Positions 28,839-37,750 of a stretch of DNA of 64,000 nucleotides are shown in pieces (the stretch's first letter is position 1; every line of letters begins with the position of its first letter). The stretch comes from Agrococcus sp. KRD186 (GTDB taxonomy: Bacteria > Actinomycetota > Actinomycetes > Actinomycetales > Microbacteriaceae). Location: positions 1,954,366-2,018,365 of the forward strand of contig NZ_JABFAP010000001.1 in the NCBI RefSeq assembly GCF_017168255.1. Reading direction: 5' to 3'. The notes below the pieces were generated by a model. It was not told where the DNA came from, made no database searches, and worked only from the letters and a program-made list of their open reading frames with translations. The position numbers and the translations under genes were made by a program.

Positions 28839-30311
28839 TCAGGCCTCGGCCTGCTCCTTGCGGCGGCGGATGAGCACGAAGCCCAGCGCCGTACCGATCA
28901 GGCCCAGGCCGCCGATCATGAAGGCTGCCTCCCCGCTGCCGCCCGTGATGGGCAGCGTGTACGCGGGCACCTGCTCGTTCGAGACGTACGCGAAGTTCAC
29001 TTGCGCCTCGACGGGCTGGCCCGGCATCACCGTGATGGGCGTGGCGTCGGTCAGCCGCACGTAGCCGGTCGGGGCCTGTGTTTCCACCAGGTAGTAGAGC
29101 GTGCCGTCCAGGGCAGTGATGACACCGTCGAAGTTGATCACTCCGTCTGGAGCGGCAACCCCTGTCGCCACGACCGAGCCGGCGGGAGCCGGGACGGTCG
29201 CGTTGTTGACGTTGCGCAGCTCGAAGGTCGCGCCGTCGAGACGGTTTGCCGTCTGGTTGCCAGCATGCTTGATCACTCGGACCGAGCCCCAGTAGGTCGT
29301 GGCGTTGTCGGTGTCGACCGTGTTGCCGTTGACGAACGCCGTCGCGCCGTTCACGATGACGCCGTTGCCGACGCTGGTCACCGTCGTGTCCAGCGCAATC
29401 CGCACGGTCTGCCCGTCAGCAGCGTTCAGCTTGATCAGCCCGTCCAGGGTGAACGCGAACGTCAAAGTGTTGCCCACAGGCGTCAGCGTGTAATCGGCTG
29501 TGGTGAGCAGCGTGGCCGCTGGAGGCGTCATCGCATTCAGATCGGCCAGGCTGCCCAGCCGCACGACGGCGCTGTCTGCGGTGTAGGTGAGCCGGGCGTC
29601 GAGCGCGTCCTCGATGCTGTAGCTCGTGATGGGACTGCCTGCTGGCGAGAACGGCACAGTGCTGTCGATCTGCCACGACACGGTGTCGCCCAGCTCCTGC
29701 GCGCCGCCCTCATCGACCGTCTTCTCGATCGATCCGACCGAGTTCTTGGGGTAGACGTTCACGTCGTACAGCCACTCGTTGTTCAGTGGGAGCGGCAGCG
29801 ACACCAGGAACGGAGGCGTGCGCACGGCAATCGGGTTGGTCCCGATCGCCGTCTCCGTGACGAGGAAGACTCCAAGCGGCAGATCGCTGAACGTGTAGCT
29901 GCCCCCGTCGGTCGAACCGACCCAGGAGTTGACGTTCGGGGCGGCCGTCTCACCCGCGACCGCGGACTGGGCCGCACCGACCGTCAGGGCCTGCGCAGCC
30001 GCCCATCCCGCGTTGGTGGTCAGGTTGATGCCGGGCACCTGGCGCACCGTGAACTCGACGCCGCTCAGCGGCCCGGTCAGTAGAGCCCGCTGGTCAGTCG
30101 TCAGCGCGGATCCGTCGTTCGGTAGGCCGAGGCTCTCTGCCGTCTGCGTGAACTTGTGGACGGTCAGCGATCGATCGGTGGCGGGGTTGATGTTCCCGGG
30201 TTCGGCGGCGGATGCGGGCAGCGCGCCGCCCAGTGCGATCATCGACGCGAGCACTATGGCTCCGGCGCTTGCGGTCAGTCTCGCCGCAAGTCCCTTCTGT
30301 GTGGTTGCCAT
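28839..30311 (-). CDS. LPXTG-anchored major pilin (SpaH/EbpB-like)
   Basis: A 490-residue backbone pilin. A signal peptide ends near 'LPASAAEP' (about residue 34). The pilin motif 'WLYDVNVYPKN' (about 180-190) holds the Lys used for polymerisation. Two CNA-B-type Ig-like domains follow, with an E-box 'YLVETQAPTGY' (about 405-416) for isopeptide bonds. The C-terminus has 'LPITG' (about 452), a hydrophobic helix and 'RRRKEQ'. Length, motif order and sorting signal match SpaH/EbpB pilins. AAGGA precedes the ATG at 30311; an upstream in-frame start at 30380 lacks a signal peptide N-region. The sortase gene follows. Confidence 0.93.
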   Translation of the reverse strand: MATTQKGLAARLTASAGAIVLASMIALGGALPASAAEPGNINPATDRSLTVHKFTQTAESLGLPNDGSALTTDQRALLTGPLSGVEFTVRQVPGINLTTNAGWAAAQALTVGAAQSAVAGETAAPNVNSWVGSTDGGSYTFSDLPLGVFLVTETAIGTNPIAVRTPPFLVSLPLPLNNEWLYDVNVYPKNSVGSIEKTVDEGGAQELGDTVSWQIDSTVPFSPAGSPITSYSIEDALDARLTYTADSAVVRLGSLADLNAMTPPAATLLTTADYTLTPVGNTLTFAFTLDGLIKLNAADGQTVRIALDTTVTSVGNGVIVNGATAFVNGNTVDTDNATTYWGSVRVIKHAGNQTANRLDGATFELRNVNNATVPAPAGSVVATGVAAPDGVINFDGVITALDGTLYYLVETQAPTGYVRLTDATPITVMPGQPVEAQVNFAYVSNEQVPAYTLPITGGSGEAAFMIGGLGLIGTALGFVLIRRRKEQAEA

Positions 30312-30372
30312 GGTGGCGTTTCCTTTCGGGTGGTGTGCAGAGGACTGCGCTGGAGTTGTGAAGAGTTGATGG

Positions 30373-33291
30373 TCAGACATGGCGGCCTCCCGGACGGGCG
30401 GTCATGAAGGTCGAACTGCGCGTGACGGCGACCGCTGCGAGCAGTGCGGCAAGCAGGAGCGCGGCGCCGCCATAGCCGAACAGGTCGGAGCCGATGCCAC
30501 CGGTGATCGGCAGTGCGAACGCTGTCGGCGGTGCGTTGACGAATCGGTAGAAGTCGTGGCCGCCGATTGGCACCTGGATCGCTGCGGAGGGGTCTTCGAC
30601 CACTTCCCAGTTGCCGTTCACCCACCGCTCGAGCCGCAGGCCGATGTAGGCGAGGTTGACGTTGCCAGGAGTCGCCTCGCTGAGCACGTAGTCGTGGGCG
30701 GGCCGCACGTCGAACGTGCTGGATCCGTCCGCATCTGCAACAGCGCCGTCGTCGGGAGCGCCGCCGCCCACGGACTCGGCCGCCAGACCCTCCATGACTG
30801 CCGGTGTCGCCGTCAGCTCGAACATGTCGGGCGTCAGCACACCGCCCTCGATCGCCTTGAAGATCGTCAGCTGCGCGGTGGCATTGGTGACCGCGCACCG
30901 CACGTGCATGCCGAGCAGCACGGTCACCGACGCATCCGGCGCGTCAGTCCAACCAGTGGGCTGCGGATCAAGCGGGTCGCCGTCCGCGTCGAGCGCCAAG
31001 CAAGCCCATGTGCCCTGCTGCCGATAGAGCGCGGTGCGCGCGGCCGTATTCTCGCCGGGAGTCTCCGACAGGTTGTAGGTCACATCAGGATCGACCGACC
31101 CGGTTGCGGTGCCCGGCCCCGTCGGTCCGGCAGTCGCGGTGCCCGGTCCGGTGGCCGTCAGGGTCCAGTCGACAGCTGCGGCAGGCCCGCCCACGACCTC
31201 CTTGACGAGCGTGAGGTCGGTGTCGCAGTCGACGGTGTTCGTCACCGTTAAGGTCTGCTTGCCCTGCGTGAGCGTGTAGCCGGCCGCCGGCACGGTCTGG
31301 CCCAACGGGTCGGTGATCGTGGACGTCAGGGTGCACCCGATCATCCGCGGATCGATCGTCGTCGTCTCACTGATCACCACGGTGTCACCGACGACGTAGC
31401 CGGTCCGCTCCTCTGACCAGGCCTGCTCGGAGGCGGGCTCGTTGCCCGGCCCGGTCAGCTTGAGCGCGGCATCGAGGCCGTCGGGTTGCGCACCGTGGTC
31501 GTAGGCGACCTGATTGACGACCCACTGCTTGTCGACGACGACCGATGCGGTCTGGATGTTCGTGAACGTCACGTAGACGGTCGAGCCGGCTTCGGTGGTC
31601 ACCGTAGTGCTCAGATCTGCGAGATTGACCGTGCCCCCGCTAATGCCCTGCAGTGCCCAATCGGCACCCACGCCATTTCCGGCGTTGACGGCGTCCAGCA
31701 GCTCAGTGACCGTCACCTGGGTGTTCGGCTTGTAGAGGATCGCTGTCGAGGTGCCGGGTGCAGAGGTGCCGACGATGCTGAGATCGGACCCGGCAACGCC
31801 GTCGAGGTCGAAGCCGAACGCCTGATCCTGCTGGCCGATCGCGATCTTCGTGACCGTGAGCTTCGACGTCGTGTTCGTGATCACGCAGCTCGTCCTCGTG
31901 TTCGGCTCAACCTTGAACGTGGGAGCGGAGACCGTCAACTCGTAGCGTTGGCCACCCTCCACCGTGCAGACGGTCGACAGGTGCGACCACGGGACGTTCG
32001 CCGGGATCGCGGTCTCCACCAGCGTGAAGTCCGTGCCTGCCGGCACGGTCGTGATGGTGTCGGTCTCGCCGATCGCCACGGTGCCGTTGACGGTGAGCGT
32101 CTGTGGGGTACCCACGGGCGTGCCGATGACAGGAAGGTCGCTGCTGCGGTCGAGGATGTACCCGAACTGGTGGGAGCTGGTCGCGACGACATCCGACGCC
32201 TTCGTGATGCTGATCGAGCCGCAGGTCGATGGTGGATCGACGGACACGGGCGCGGCCCAAGCTTGGATCTGGCGCGACTCACCGGTCCAGGAACGAATAT
32301 AGCCAGTGGAGCCGAGCGTGGATGGGCACCCCTGCGCGCCGACGAGCTCCTCCGGGAGCGGGAGGCTCAGGACCATCGTGTTGCCACCGTCCAGCGCCGT
32401 CACGACGCTCCCGACTGATTCGCATGTACCCGGATAGTTTGTCGACCCGAGAGGGTAGATTGTCGCCGTGTAAACGCAACGCTCGGTCGTGTAGCCCTGA
32501 TTTTTGATGATGAACACGACGCCGCCCTGCGAGCGATCGGGCTGCGGCACGAGAGCCGCCCCTGAAGATGTCGTGCCCCACCGTTCCGGCGCCACGGTGT
32601 ACTCGATGGACCACCCTTTGTTGCCGGTGCTGTTCGGCCTCGTCCACGTCGCGCCAAGTGTCCAAACCCCGCCACTCTGTGTATACGCGGTAGTGAAGGA
32701 ATAGATCTCTGAAGCCTGAGCTGCGCTGCCGGCCTCGTACCAGCCCGTCGGATCATTGTTGTCAAAATCTGACGTGTAGTAGCCGAGAGCTGCCGCCCCG
32801 TCAGGCGCAGCCATCGGTGTGATGAGCGATGCTGCGAGCGGCGCGACCGAAGCTTGCACTAACTGCATCGGTGCAGACGGAAGCGGCACGGATGGTACCG
32901 ACTCTGTGAGTACGGGATCGGCCGCAGTTGCAGCAGACTCAGCCAGCGGGACACTCTCAGCGGGAGGCACGGTCTCAGCCGGAGAAGCGGTCTCAGCGAG
33001 GGGCGCAGTCTCGGCCGGAGGAGCGGTTTCGGCCGCAAGCGCGGTGTCGGTTTGGACTACGGGTTCCATCGCCGGCTCGGTCACGGCCGATGTGCCCGCG
33101 GGAGGATCCGCCGGAGCCGGCTCGGCCGACCCGGAGGTTGGCTCAGTGACAGCCGGGTCACCAGTCGGCGCGTCGTCTGCCGCCATGGCCGTCGCCGCCG
33201 GTGCAAGCAGCATCGCGGCTGCGAGCGCGAGGGCCAGGAACAGCGCAAGCAGATTGGTGGCTGCCCTGGAGGCGTGGATCCGCAACGACAT
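30373..33291 (-). CDS. Large LPXTG surface protein, probable pilus tip adhesin
   Basis: A 972-residue exported protein, first gene of the pilus operon. A signal peptide (1-38) is followed by an Ala/Glu/Thr/Pro-rich repeat stalk, with 'AETAPP'-like heptads (about 75-115). A Trp- and Cys-containing globular region comes next (about 155-340; 'WTRPNSTGNKGWSIEYTV'), perhaps the ligand-binding head. Then come four or five repeated Ig-like domains with 'ITK', 'VTK' or 'LVKEV' strands and Cys (DUF5979/prealbumin-like). It ends with 'LPITG' (about 926), a helix and a basic tail. The ligand is unknown. It lies 61 bases upstream of the pilin gene. Confidence 0.82.
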   Translation of the reverse strand: MSLRIHASRAATNLLALFLALALAAAMLLAPAATAMAADDAPTGDPAVTEPTSGSAEPAPADPPAGTSAVTEPAMEPVVQTDTALAAETAPPAETAPLAETASPAETVPPAESVPLAESAATAADPVLTESVPSVPLPSAPMQLVQASVAPLAASLITPMAAPDGAAALGYYTSDFDNNDPTGWYEAGSAAQASEIYSFTTAYTQSGGVWTLGATWTRPNSTGNKGWSIEYTVAPERWGTTSSGAALVPQPDRSQGGVVFIIKNQGYTTERCVYTATIYPLGSTNYPGTCESVGSVVTALDGGNTMVLSLPLPEELVGAQGCPSTLGSTGYIRSWTGESRQIQAWAAPVSVDPPSTCGSISITKASDVVATSSHQFGYILDRSSDLPVIGTPVGTPQTLTVNGTVAIGETDTITTVPAGTDFTLVETAIPANVPWSHLSTVCTVEGGQRYELTVSAPTFKVEPNTRTSCVITNTTSKLTVTKIAIGQQDQAFGFDLDGVAGSDLSIVGTSAPGTSTAILYKPNTQVTVTELLDAVNAGNGVGADWALQGISGGTVNLADLSTTVTTEAGSTVYVTFTNIQTASVVVDKQWVVNQVAYDHGAQPDGLDAALKLTGPGNEPASEQAWSEERTGYVVGDTVVISETTTIDPRMIGCTLTSTITDPLGQTVPAAGYTLTQGKQTLTVTNTVDCDTDLTLVKEVVGGPAAAVDWTLTATGPGTATAGPTGPGTATGSVDPDVTYNLSETPGENTAARTALYRQQGTWACLALDADGDPLDPQPTGWTDAPDASVTVLLGMHVRCAVTNATAQLTIFKAIEGGVLTPDMFELTATPAVMEGLAAESVGGGAPDDGAVADADGSSTFDVRPAHDYVLSEATPGNVNLAYIGLRLERWVNGNWEVVEDPSAAIQVPIGGHDFYRFVNAPPTAFALPITGGIGSDLFGYGGAALLLAALLAAVAVTRSSTFMTARPGGRHV

Positions 33292-33352
33292 GAGTACCGT
33301 CCTCGATTCGCATCGCCGGTCTCGAGCTGGGGTTCCTCGGTCCGACCGTTCT

Positions 33353-33392
33353 CGAACATCGTTCGCTAACGTGGTTATCGAATCATTGTCAA
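33353..33392 (-). promoter_or_regulatory. Promoter and inverted repeat of the pilus operon
   Basis: Read on the minus strand, a perfect -35 TTGACA (33387-33392) is followed after 17-18 bases by TTAGCG/TAGCGA (33363-33369) as a poor -10. The inverted repeat CGAAC-ATC-GTTCG (33353-33365) overlaps the expected transcription start. This gives a leader of about 65 bases before the adhesin ATG. A good -35 with a weak -10 and a dyad at +1 suggests regulated expression. Confidence 0.5.
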
Positions 33393-33529
33393 CTCAGGAG
33401 CCGGGGCACTGCGACTGAAGTTCTCCTCAGCAAGCCGCGCCAGACCAGCGCTTTTGCGCAAGGCCAGCCCTGCCGGTGCACAGGCCCAGCCCGAAGCGGC
33501 CGCCCGCGTCCGGCGCGGCGGCAGCGCCC

Positions 33530-34132
33530 TCAGGCCTCCGAGAGCAGTCGGATCACGTGGGCGCCGAAGGCCGCACCCGCGATCGCGGCGGCGACTGTCG
33601 CCGCCGGGATGACCGCCTTGTCGACCGGGCGATGCGCGACCTCCCGCGCATCGAGCCCGTCGAGGCGGATCCAGCCGTAGCGGGCCGCTTTCCCGCGGCG
33701 CCCGGCGAGCATCGCGAGCGCGATCGCCAACAGCCCAGCGACCGCCGAGAGCGGCAGCCACCACAGCGACAGCGCCGCTCCCTCGGCGGCGTTGAACGGC
33801 GCCAGGGCGAGCGCCGCGAGCAGCAGCGGCAGCACCCACCACGTGGCAGGCGGGCCGAAGCCGCGCGCCATCAGCAGCCACAGCGCGGTGCCGCCCGCGA
33901 GCGCCACCATGCCCATCGCGAGCCCGCCCCACCCGGCCACCTGGCAGATGGACGCCGAGTGGATGCCGCAGGCCCCGTCGCTGAACGAGAGCAGCAGGCC
34001 GGCCGCGCGCGAGGCCGAGCTCGCCCCGAAGCCGACCGCGACCCATCCCACCAGCAGGCCGAGCCAGCCGCTGAAGCGGTCACCGGCGACGATGAAGGGC
34101 GGCGGCCTGAAGAAGCGCGACGACCAGCTCAT
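33530..34132 (-). CDS. Membrane protein of unknown function
   Basis: A 200-residue integral membrane protein with about five hydrophobic helices (around residues 17-35, 62-85, 90-112, 118-140 and a last one at 165-190). Two Cys residues in the first loop ('GACGIHSASICQ') could form an external disulfide. A cytoplasmic-looking basic loop 'RRGKAARYGWIRLDGLDAREVAHRP' precedes the last helix. I do not recognise the family. The ATG at 34132 was chosen over a GTG nine bases upstream. The next gene on this strand, upstream, is the FAD oxidoreductase (34 bases away), so the two may be cotranscribed. Confidence 0.65.
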   Translation of the reverse strand: MSWSSRFFRPPPFIVAGDRFSGWLGLLVGWVAVGFGASSASRAAGLLLSFSDGACGIHSASICQVAGWGGLAMGMVALAGGTALWLLMARGFGPPATWWVLPLLLAALALAPFNAAEGAALSLWWLPLSAVAGLLAIALAMLAGRRGKAARYGWIRLDGLDAREVAHRPVDKAVIPAATVAAAIAGAAFGAHVIRLLSEA

Positions 34133-34166
34133 GGCTGCCACGCTACGCCGGTCGCGCTGAGCTGCG

Positions 34167-35279
34167 TCAGGCGGATGCGGCGAGCACGCGCTCGCGGCCC
34201 AGCAGCCGATCGAGCTCGGCGACCGCCGCCCGGCCGGCGCGGTTGGCGCCGACGGTCGACTGGCTCGGCCCGAAACCGATCAGGTGCACGCGCGGCTCGA
34301 CGACCACGCGCGTGCCCCGCACCTGCACGGCGCCCAGCTCGCCCCGCAGCGCCAACGGATCGAGATGGGCGAGGTTGGCCGTGAAGCCCGTCGCCCACAG
34401 GATTGCGTCGACGCTCGTGAACGTGCCGTCGGCCTCGCGCACGCCGTGCGGCTCGAGAGCCAAGAACATCGGCCGCCGCTCGAGCGCCCCGCGAGCCTCG
34501 GCGCGGCGCGCGTAGTCCGTCCAGAGCAGGCCCGTGTACGAGACGACGCTGCCGGTCGGGCGGCCGGCCTCGGCGTCGGCGGTGACCCGCTCGATCACGT
34601 CGCGGCCGACCGTCTCGGGCTCGAACTCGCCCTCGAGGAAGACCGGCTCGCGGCGGGTGTACCAGAGCGTGTCGGTGACCGCCGAGAGCTCCTCCAGCAG
34701 CTGCACGGCCGAGATGCCGCCACCGACCACCGCCACGCGCTGGCCGCGCAACGCATCCGCCGACACGTAGTCGCGGGTGTGCAGCTGGCGGCCGAGGAAG
34801 GCATCCGCCCCCGGGTAGACCGGCAGCCGCGGGCTGTTCCAGGTGCCGGATGCGTTGATGACGGCCCGGGTGCGCCAGGTGCCGGCGCCGGTGGTCGCCA
34901 GCAGGTCGCCATCGGGCTCGTCGTCGGCGCGCTCGACCGCGGTGACGGTGACCGGGCGCAGGATGGGCAGCTGCCGCTCGCGCTCGAAGGCGGCGAAGTA
35001 GCGGGGCACGGCGGTGCGGCTGGGCTCTGCCGGATCGGCGGGCGGCTGCTCGAAGCCCGGCAGGTCGAAGATGCCGTTGACGGTCGCCATGCGCAGCGAC
35101 TCCCAGCGGTGCTGCCAGGCGCCGCCCGGTGCCGCGTCGGCGTCGAGCATCACGAACGTGCGCTCGGCGTGCGGATGCTCGAGGGCGCTCAGATAGCCGC
35201 GCTTCTGCAGGTGGTGACCGGCGGAGAGGCCCGCCTGGCCGGCGCCGATCACGACGATCGTCGCGGTCCTGTCAGCCAT
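34167..35279 (-). CDS. FAD/NAD(P)-binding monooxygenase-like oxidoreductase
   Basis: A 370-residue flavoprotein with two nucleotide-binding folds. FAD motif 'VVIGAGQAGLSAGHHL' (about residues 9-24) and NAD(P)H motif 'VAVVGGGISAVQLLEEL' (about 177-193) are present. 'PGGAWQHRWESLRM' (about 51-64) matches the GGxWxxRW segment of flavin monooxygenases (CzcO/FMO-like). 'ILWATGF' near the C-terminus is the family ATG motif. The substrate is unknown. GGAG lies before the ATG, and the 77-base gap to the next gene contains an A+T-rich stretch that may be the promoter. Confidence 0.82.
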   Translation of the reverse strand: MADRTATIVVIGAGQAGLSAGHHLQKRGYLSALEHPHAERTFVMLDADAAPGGAWQHRWESLRMATVNGIFDLPGFEQPPADPAEPSRTAVPRYFAAFERERQLPILRPVTVTAVERADDEPDGDLLATTGAGTWRTRAVINASGTWNSPRLPVYPGADAFLGRQLHTRDYVSADALRGQRVAVVGGGISAVQLLEELSAVTDTLWYTRREPVFLEGEFEPETVGRDVIERVTADAEAGRPTGSVVSYTGLLWTDYARRAEARGALERRPMFLALEPHGVREADGTFTSVDAILWATGFTANLAHLDPLALRGELGAVQVRGTRVVVEPRVHLIGFGPSQSTVGANRAGRAAVAELDRLLGRERVLAASA

Positions 35280-35356
35280 CGCTCCGCCCCCGTTCGTTCA
35301 AATTCCAACGATAGGGACAACCGGTGGGTGGGCGCGAAGATTCCCGCGTCGATGCG

Positions 35357-36283
35357 CTACGCGGGCTTCAGCAGCCAGGCGATGAGCAGCATCACCGGCA
35401 ACGCGAGCACGGTCGTCAGCAGCACGATGTCGCGCGTGATGACGGTCGCGCGGTCGTAGCGCAGCGCGTACTGGTACATGTTCTGTGCGCTCGGCAGCGC
35501 CGCCATCACGGTGCAGGCGTAGACCAGCTGGTCGTCCATGCCGAAGACGAACCGCGCCAGCAGGAACGCCGCGACCGGCATCACCGTGTTCTTCAGCACG
35601 ACCGCCAGCCACACCTCGCGCCGGCCGGTGCCCGGCTGCAGCGGCCGCTCTCCGCCGAGCGAGATGCCGAAGGCGAGCAGCATCAGCGGCACCGCCGCGC
35701 CGCCGAGGATCTCGAGCGGGGCCAGCACCGGGTCGGGCAGCTGGATGTCGAAGGCCGCGACGAGGGCGCCGAGCAGCGAGCCGATCAGCATCGGGTTGCG
35801 CAGCGGCTGCGTGAGGATGCCGGTGACGGATGCGCGGCCGCTGGTGAGGATGTCGAGCGTCAGCAGCAGCACGGGGGCGATGACCAGCAGCTGCAGCAGC
35901 AGCATGGGGCCGACGAAGCTCGCGTCGCCGATCACGTAGATCGCCACCGGCAGGCCGATGTTGTTGACGTTGCTGTAGCCGGAGGCGGCGGCGGCGAGCG
36001 CGATGCGACTGGCGTCCTTCGTCAGCCAGAGGCGGGCGACCACCGTGTAGACCAGTGCGACCGCGACGAAGGCGAGCAGCGCCACGGCGAGCACGCTCGA
36101 GAACAGCAGCTGCACGTCGGATTCCGCCAGCACCGTGAACAGCAGTGCGGGGCTGGCCGCGAAGAAGGAGGTCTTGTTGAGGACCAGGCGGCCCTCCTGC
36201 GACACGATGCGGAAGCGGGCGAGCAGCCAGCCGACCAGGATGACGAAGCCGATGATGGCGAACCCGATGAGCACTCCGCCCAC
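35357..36283 (-). CDS. AEC family permease (auxin efflux carrier-like)
   Basis: A 308-residue membrane protein with ten predicted helices, the AEC/BASS-like fold. Features are 'LNKTSFFAASPALLF' in helix 2 and 'GYSNVNNIGLPVAIY' around residue 108, the N-x2-N/P-x-G-x-P broken helix of the transport site. 'PLRNPMLIGSLLGAL' and 'AAVPLMLLAFGISLG' mark the repeat in the second half. Bacterial members export or import small carboxylates such as malate. GGGAGGT lies just before the GTG start (three bases) or twelve bases before a second GTG. It is preceded by repeat copy 1. Confidence 0.85.
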   Translation of the reverse strand: MGGVLIGFAIIGFVILVGWLLARFRIVSQEGRLVLNKTSFFAASPALLFTVLAESDVQLLFSSVLAVALLAFVAVALVYTVVARLWLTKDASRIALAAAASGYSNVNNIGLPVAIYVIGDASFVGPMLLLQLLVIAPVLLLTLDILTSGRASVTGILTQPLRNPMLIGSLLGALVAAFDIQLPDPVLAPLEILGGAAVPLMLLAFGISLGGERPLQPGTGRREVWLAVVLKNTVMPVAAFLLARFVFGMDDQLVYACTVMAALPSAQNMYQYALRYDRATVITRDIVLLTTVLALPVMLLIAWLLKPA

Positions 36284-36349
36284 GTGACCTCCCGCATCCG
36301 CCTGTCAGATAGCCAATACTGGCACGCGCGCGGCCGTCTACCCGCTGAT

Positions 36350-36412
36350 CTCAACGTGTCAGGTGCTTGCTTGCCGCACACGGTGCGGCAACGAGGCACC
36401 TGACACGTTGAG
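36350..36412. repeat. 63-bp palindromic repeat, copy 1
   Basis: Outer arms CTCAACGTGTCAGGTGC and its exact complement are 17 bases each. An inner hairpin TTGCCGCAC-ACG-GTGCGGCAA has nine-base arms. It lies six bases downstream of the pyrE stop and 67 bases before the AEC gene start. The same 63-base design recurs at 53532 and 54531 with compensating base changes. It could act as a transcription terminator for pyrE, but the sequence conservation across copies suggests a repeat family. Confidence 0.85.
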
Positions 36413-36418
36413 CACTGA

Positions 36419-36970
36419 CTACTGGGGCGTGAGGCCGAGGTCGTCGAGCGTGATCGCGGCGCGGTACTCGACGCCCGCCGCTTCGATCGCCGCCTGCGCG
36501 CCGGTCGCCCGGTCGACGATCACCGCGACCGCCACCACCTCGGCGCCCACCGTGCGCAGCGCCTCGATCGCGGCGATCGGGCTGCCGCCGGTGGTCGAGG
36601 TGTCCTCGAGCACGACCACGCGCTTGCCGGCCAGCTCGGGGCCCTCCACCTGGCGGCCGCGGCCGTGATCCTTGGGCTGCTTGCGCACGACGAACGCGTC
36701 CACCGCCAGCTCGCGCGCGAGGCCGCGGTGCAGCACGGCGTTGGCGAGCGGGTCGGCACCCATCGTGAGGCCGCCGACGGCCGAGATGTCGGGCAGGTCG
36801 GCGATCAGGTCGAGCAGCACGTCGCCGATCAGCGGCGCCGCGCGGTGGTCGAGGGAGAGCTTGCGCAGGTCGATGTAGTAGCTGGCGCGCTTGCCGCTGG
36901 TGAGGATGAAGTCGCCGTGGAAGACGGCCTCATCACGGATGAGCTGGATGAGCTGGTCGCGCGCGGTCAC
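36419..36970 (-). CDS. pyrE: Orotate phosphoribosyltransferase
   Basis: A 183-residue type I phosphoribosyltransferase that makes OMP from orotate and PRPP in pyrimidine synthesis. The N-terminal 'FHGDFILTSGKRASYYIDLRKL' has the conserved SGK and YxD. The flexible loop 'FVVRKQPKDHGRGRQVEG' carries the catalytic Lys/His. The PRPP motif is 'VVVLEDTSTTGGSPIAAI' (about residues 121-138). Length is typical for the short actinobacterial form. GTG is the only start that keeps the first helix. No other pyr gene is in the window. Confidence 0.93.
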   Translation of the reverse strand: MTARDQLIQLIRDEAVFHGDFILTSGKRASYYIDLRKLSLDHRAAPLIGDVLLDLIADLPDISAVGGLTMGADPLANAVLHRGLARELAVDAFVVRKQPKDHGRGRQVEGPELAGKRVVVLEDTSTTGGSPIAAIEALRTVGAEVVAVAVIVDRATGAQAAIEAAGVEYRAAITLDDLGLTPQ

Positions 36971-37006
36971 GGCGTCAAGGCTACTGGGCGCGGGTGCCGG
37001 GATGGA

Positions 37007-37663
37007 TCAGCCGGCGGCGGCCTCCGCCGCGCTGGTCGCACTGGCCGCGCTCGCCGAGCTGGGGGTCGCCGGGTGGTCGCGCAGCGGCACGAAGCTGACG
37101 CGCGGGTGCCGGCCGGTCCAGGCGGCGAAGCGCTCGGACCGGGTCGCGTCGGCCGGCGGCTCGACGGGGTCGCCGAAGATGCCGGGCGCGCGGATCGCCG
37201 CCTCGTCGGCGCGGTCGCGATAGTCCTCCATCCACTCGAGCAGCTGGGTGGGGAACTCGAGGTTGGCCGCCAGCCCCACACGCACCGCGCCCCAGCGGAT
37301 GTCCCACGCGTGCAGGGCCATGTCGAGCGTCGCGAGCGGCAGCGCGCGGAAGGAATCCTCGCCCGCCTCGTGGGCGGCGCCGCGCAGCTGCGTCGCGAGC
37401 TGCTCCCAGACAGTCACCGAATCCCAGTCGGTCGAGGGTGCCGTGATCGAGGCGTGGTCGGCCGTCACGTCGTTCGCGCCCAGGGCTCGGCCCAGCAGCG
37501 CCGAGCCGCCGTACTCGGCCTGGATGCCGGTGGTGTGGCGGATCACGTCGGCGATCGACCACTCGTCGCACGCCGATGGCAGCCCGAGCCGATCGGCGGA
37601 TGACCGTGCCTCTGCCGAGAACAGGTCGAGAGCCTGGAGGTAGCGGTCGCGCGCGTGTCCCAT
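37007..37663 (-). CDS. TIGR03086/maleylpyruvate isomerase-like family protein
   Basis: A 218-residue helical-bundle protein of the mycothiol-dependent/DinB-like superfamily. 'RLGLPSACDEWSIADVIRHTTGI' (about residues 25-47) carries the C-x-E-W-S-x-x-D-V-x-x-H pattern with a metal-binding His. 'LDMALHAWDIRWG' (about 113-125) supplies the second conserved His-x2-D. A C-terminal region of Ala/Ser repeats is low complexity. Function unknown; homologues may move or isomerise thiol adducts. It lies 36 bases upstream of pyrE on the same strand. CAGAAT lies six bases before its ATG. Confidence 0.7.
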   Translation of the reverse strand: MGHARDRYLQALDLFSAEARSSADRLGLPSACDEWSIADVIRHTTGIQAEYGGSALLGRALGANDVTADHASITAPSTDWDSVTVWEQLATQLRGAAHEAGEDSFRALPLATLDMALHAWDIRWGAVRVGLAANLEFPTQLLEWMEDYRDRADEAAIRAPGIFGDPVEPPADATRSERFAAWTGRHPRVSFVPLRDHPATPSSASAASATSAAEAAAG

Positions 37664-37750
37664 CACCCCATTCTGTACGCCTTCGCATGCCAGGCCACCC
37701 GCGGCCCGCCCGCGATGCGGAAACATCCGCCTCGCCCGTAGGCTCGGAGC

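Noticed and set aside
36350-36412. Plain transcription terminator of pyrE only
   Set aside because: A terminator role is possible, but two further copies of the same length with conserved sequence make a repeat family the better description.
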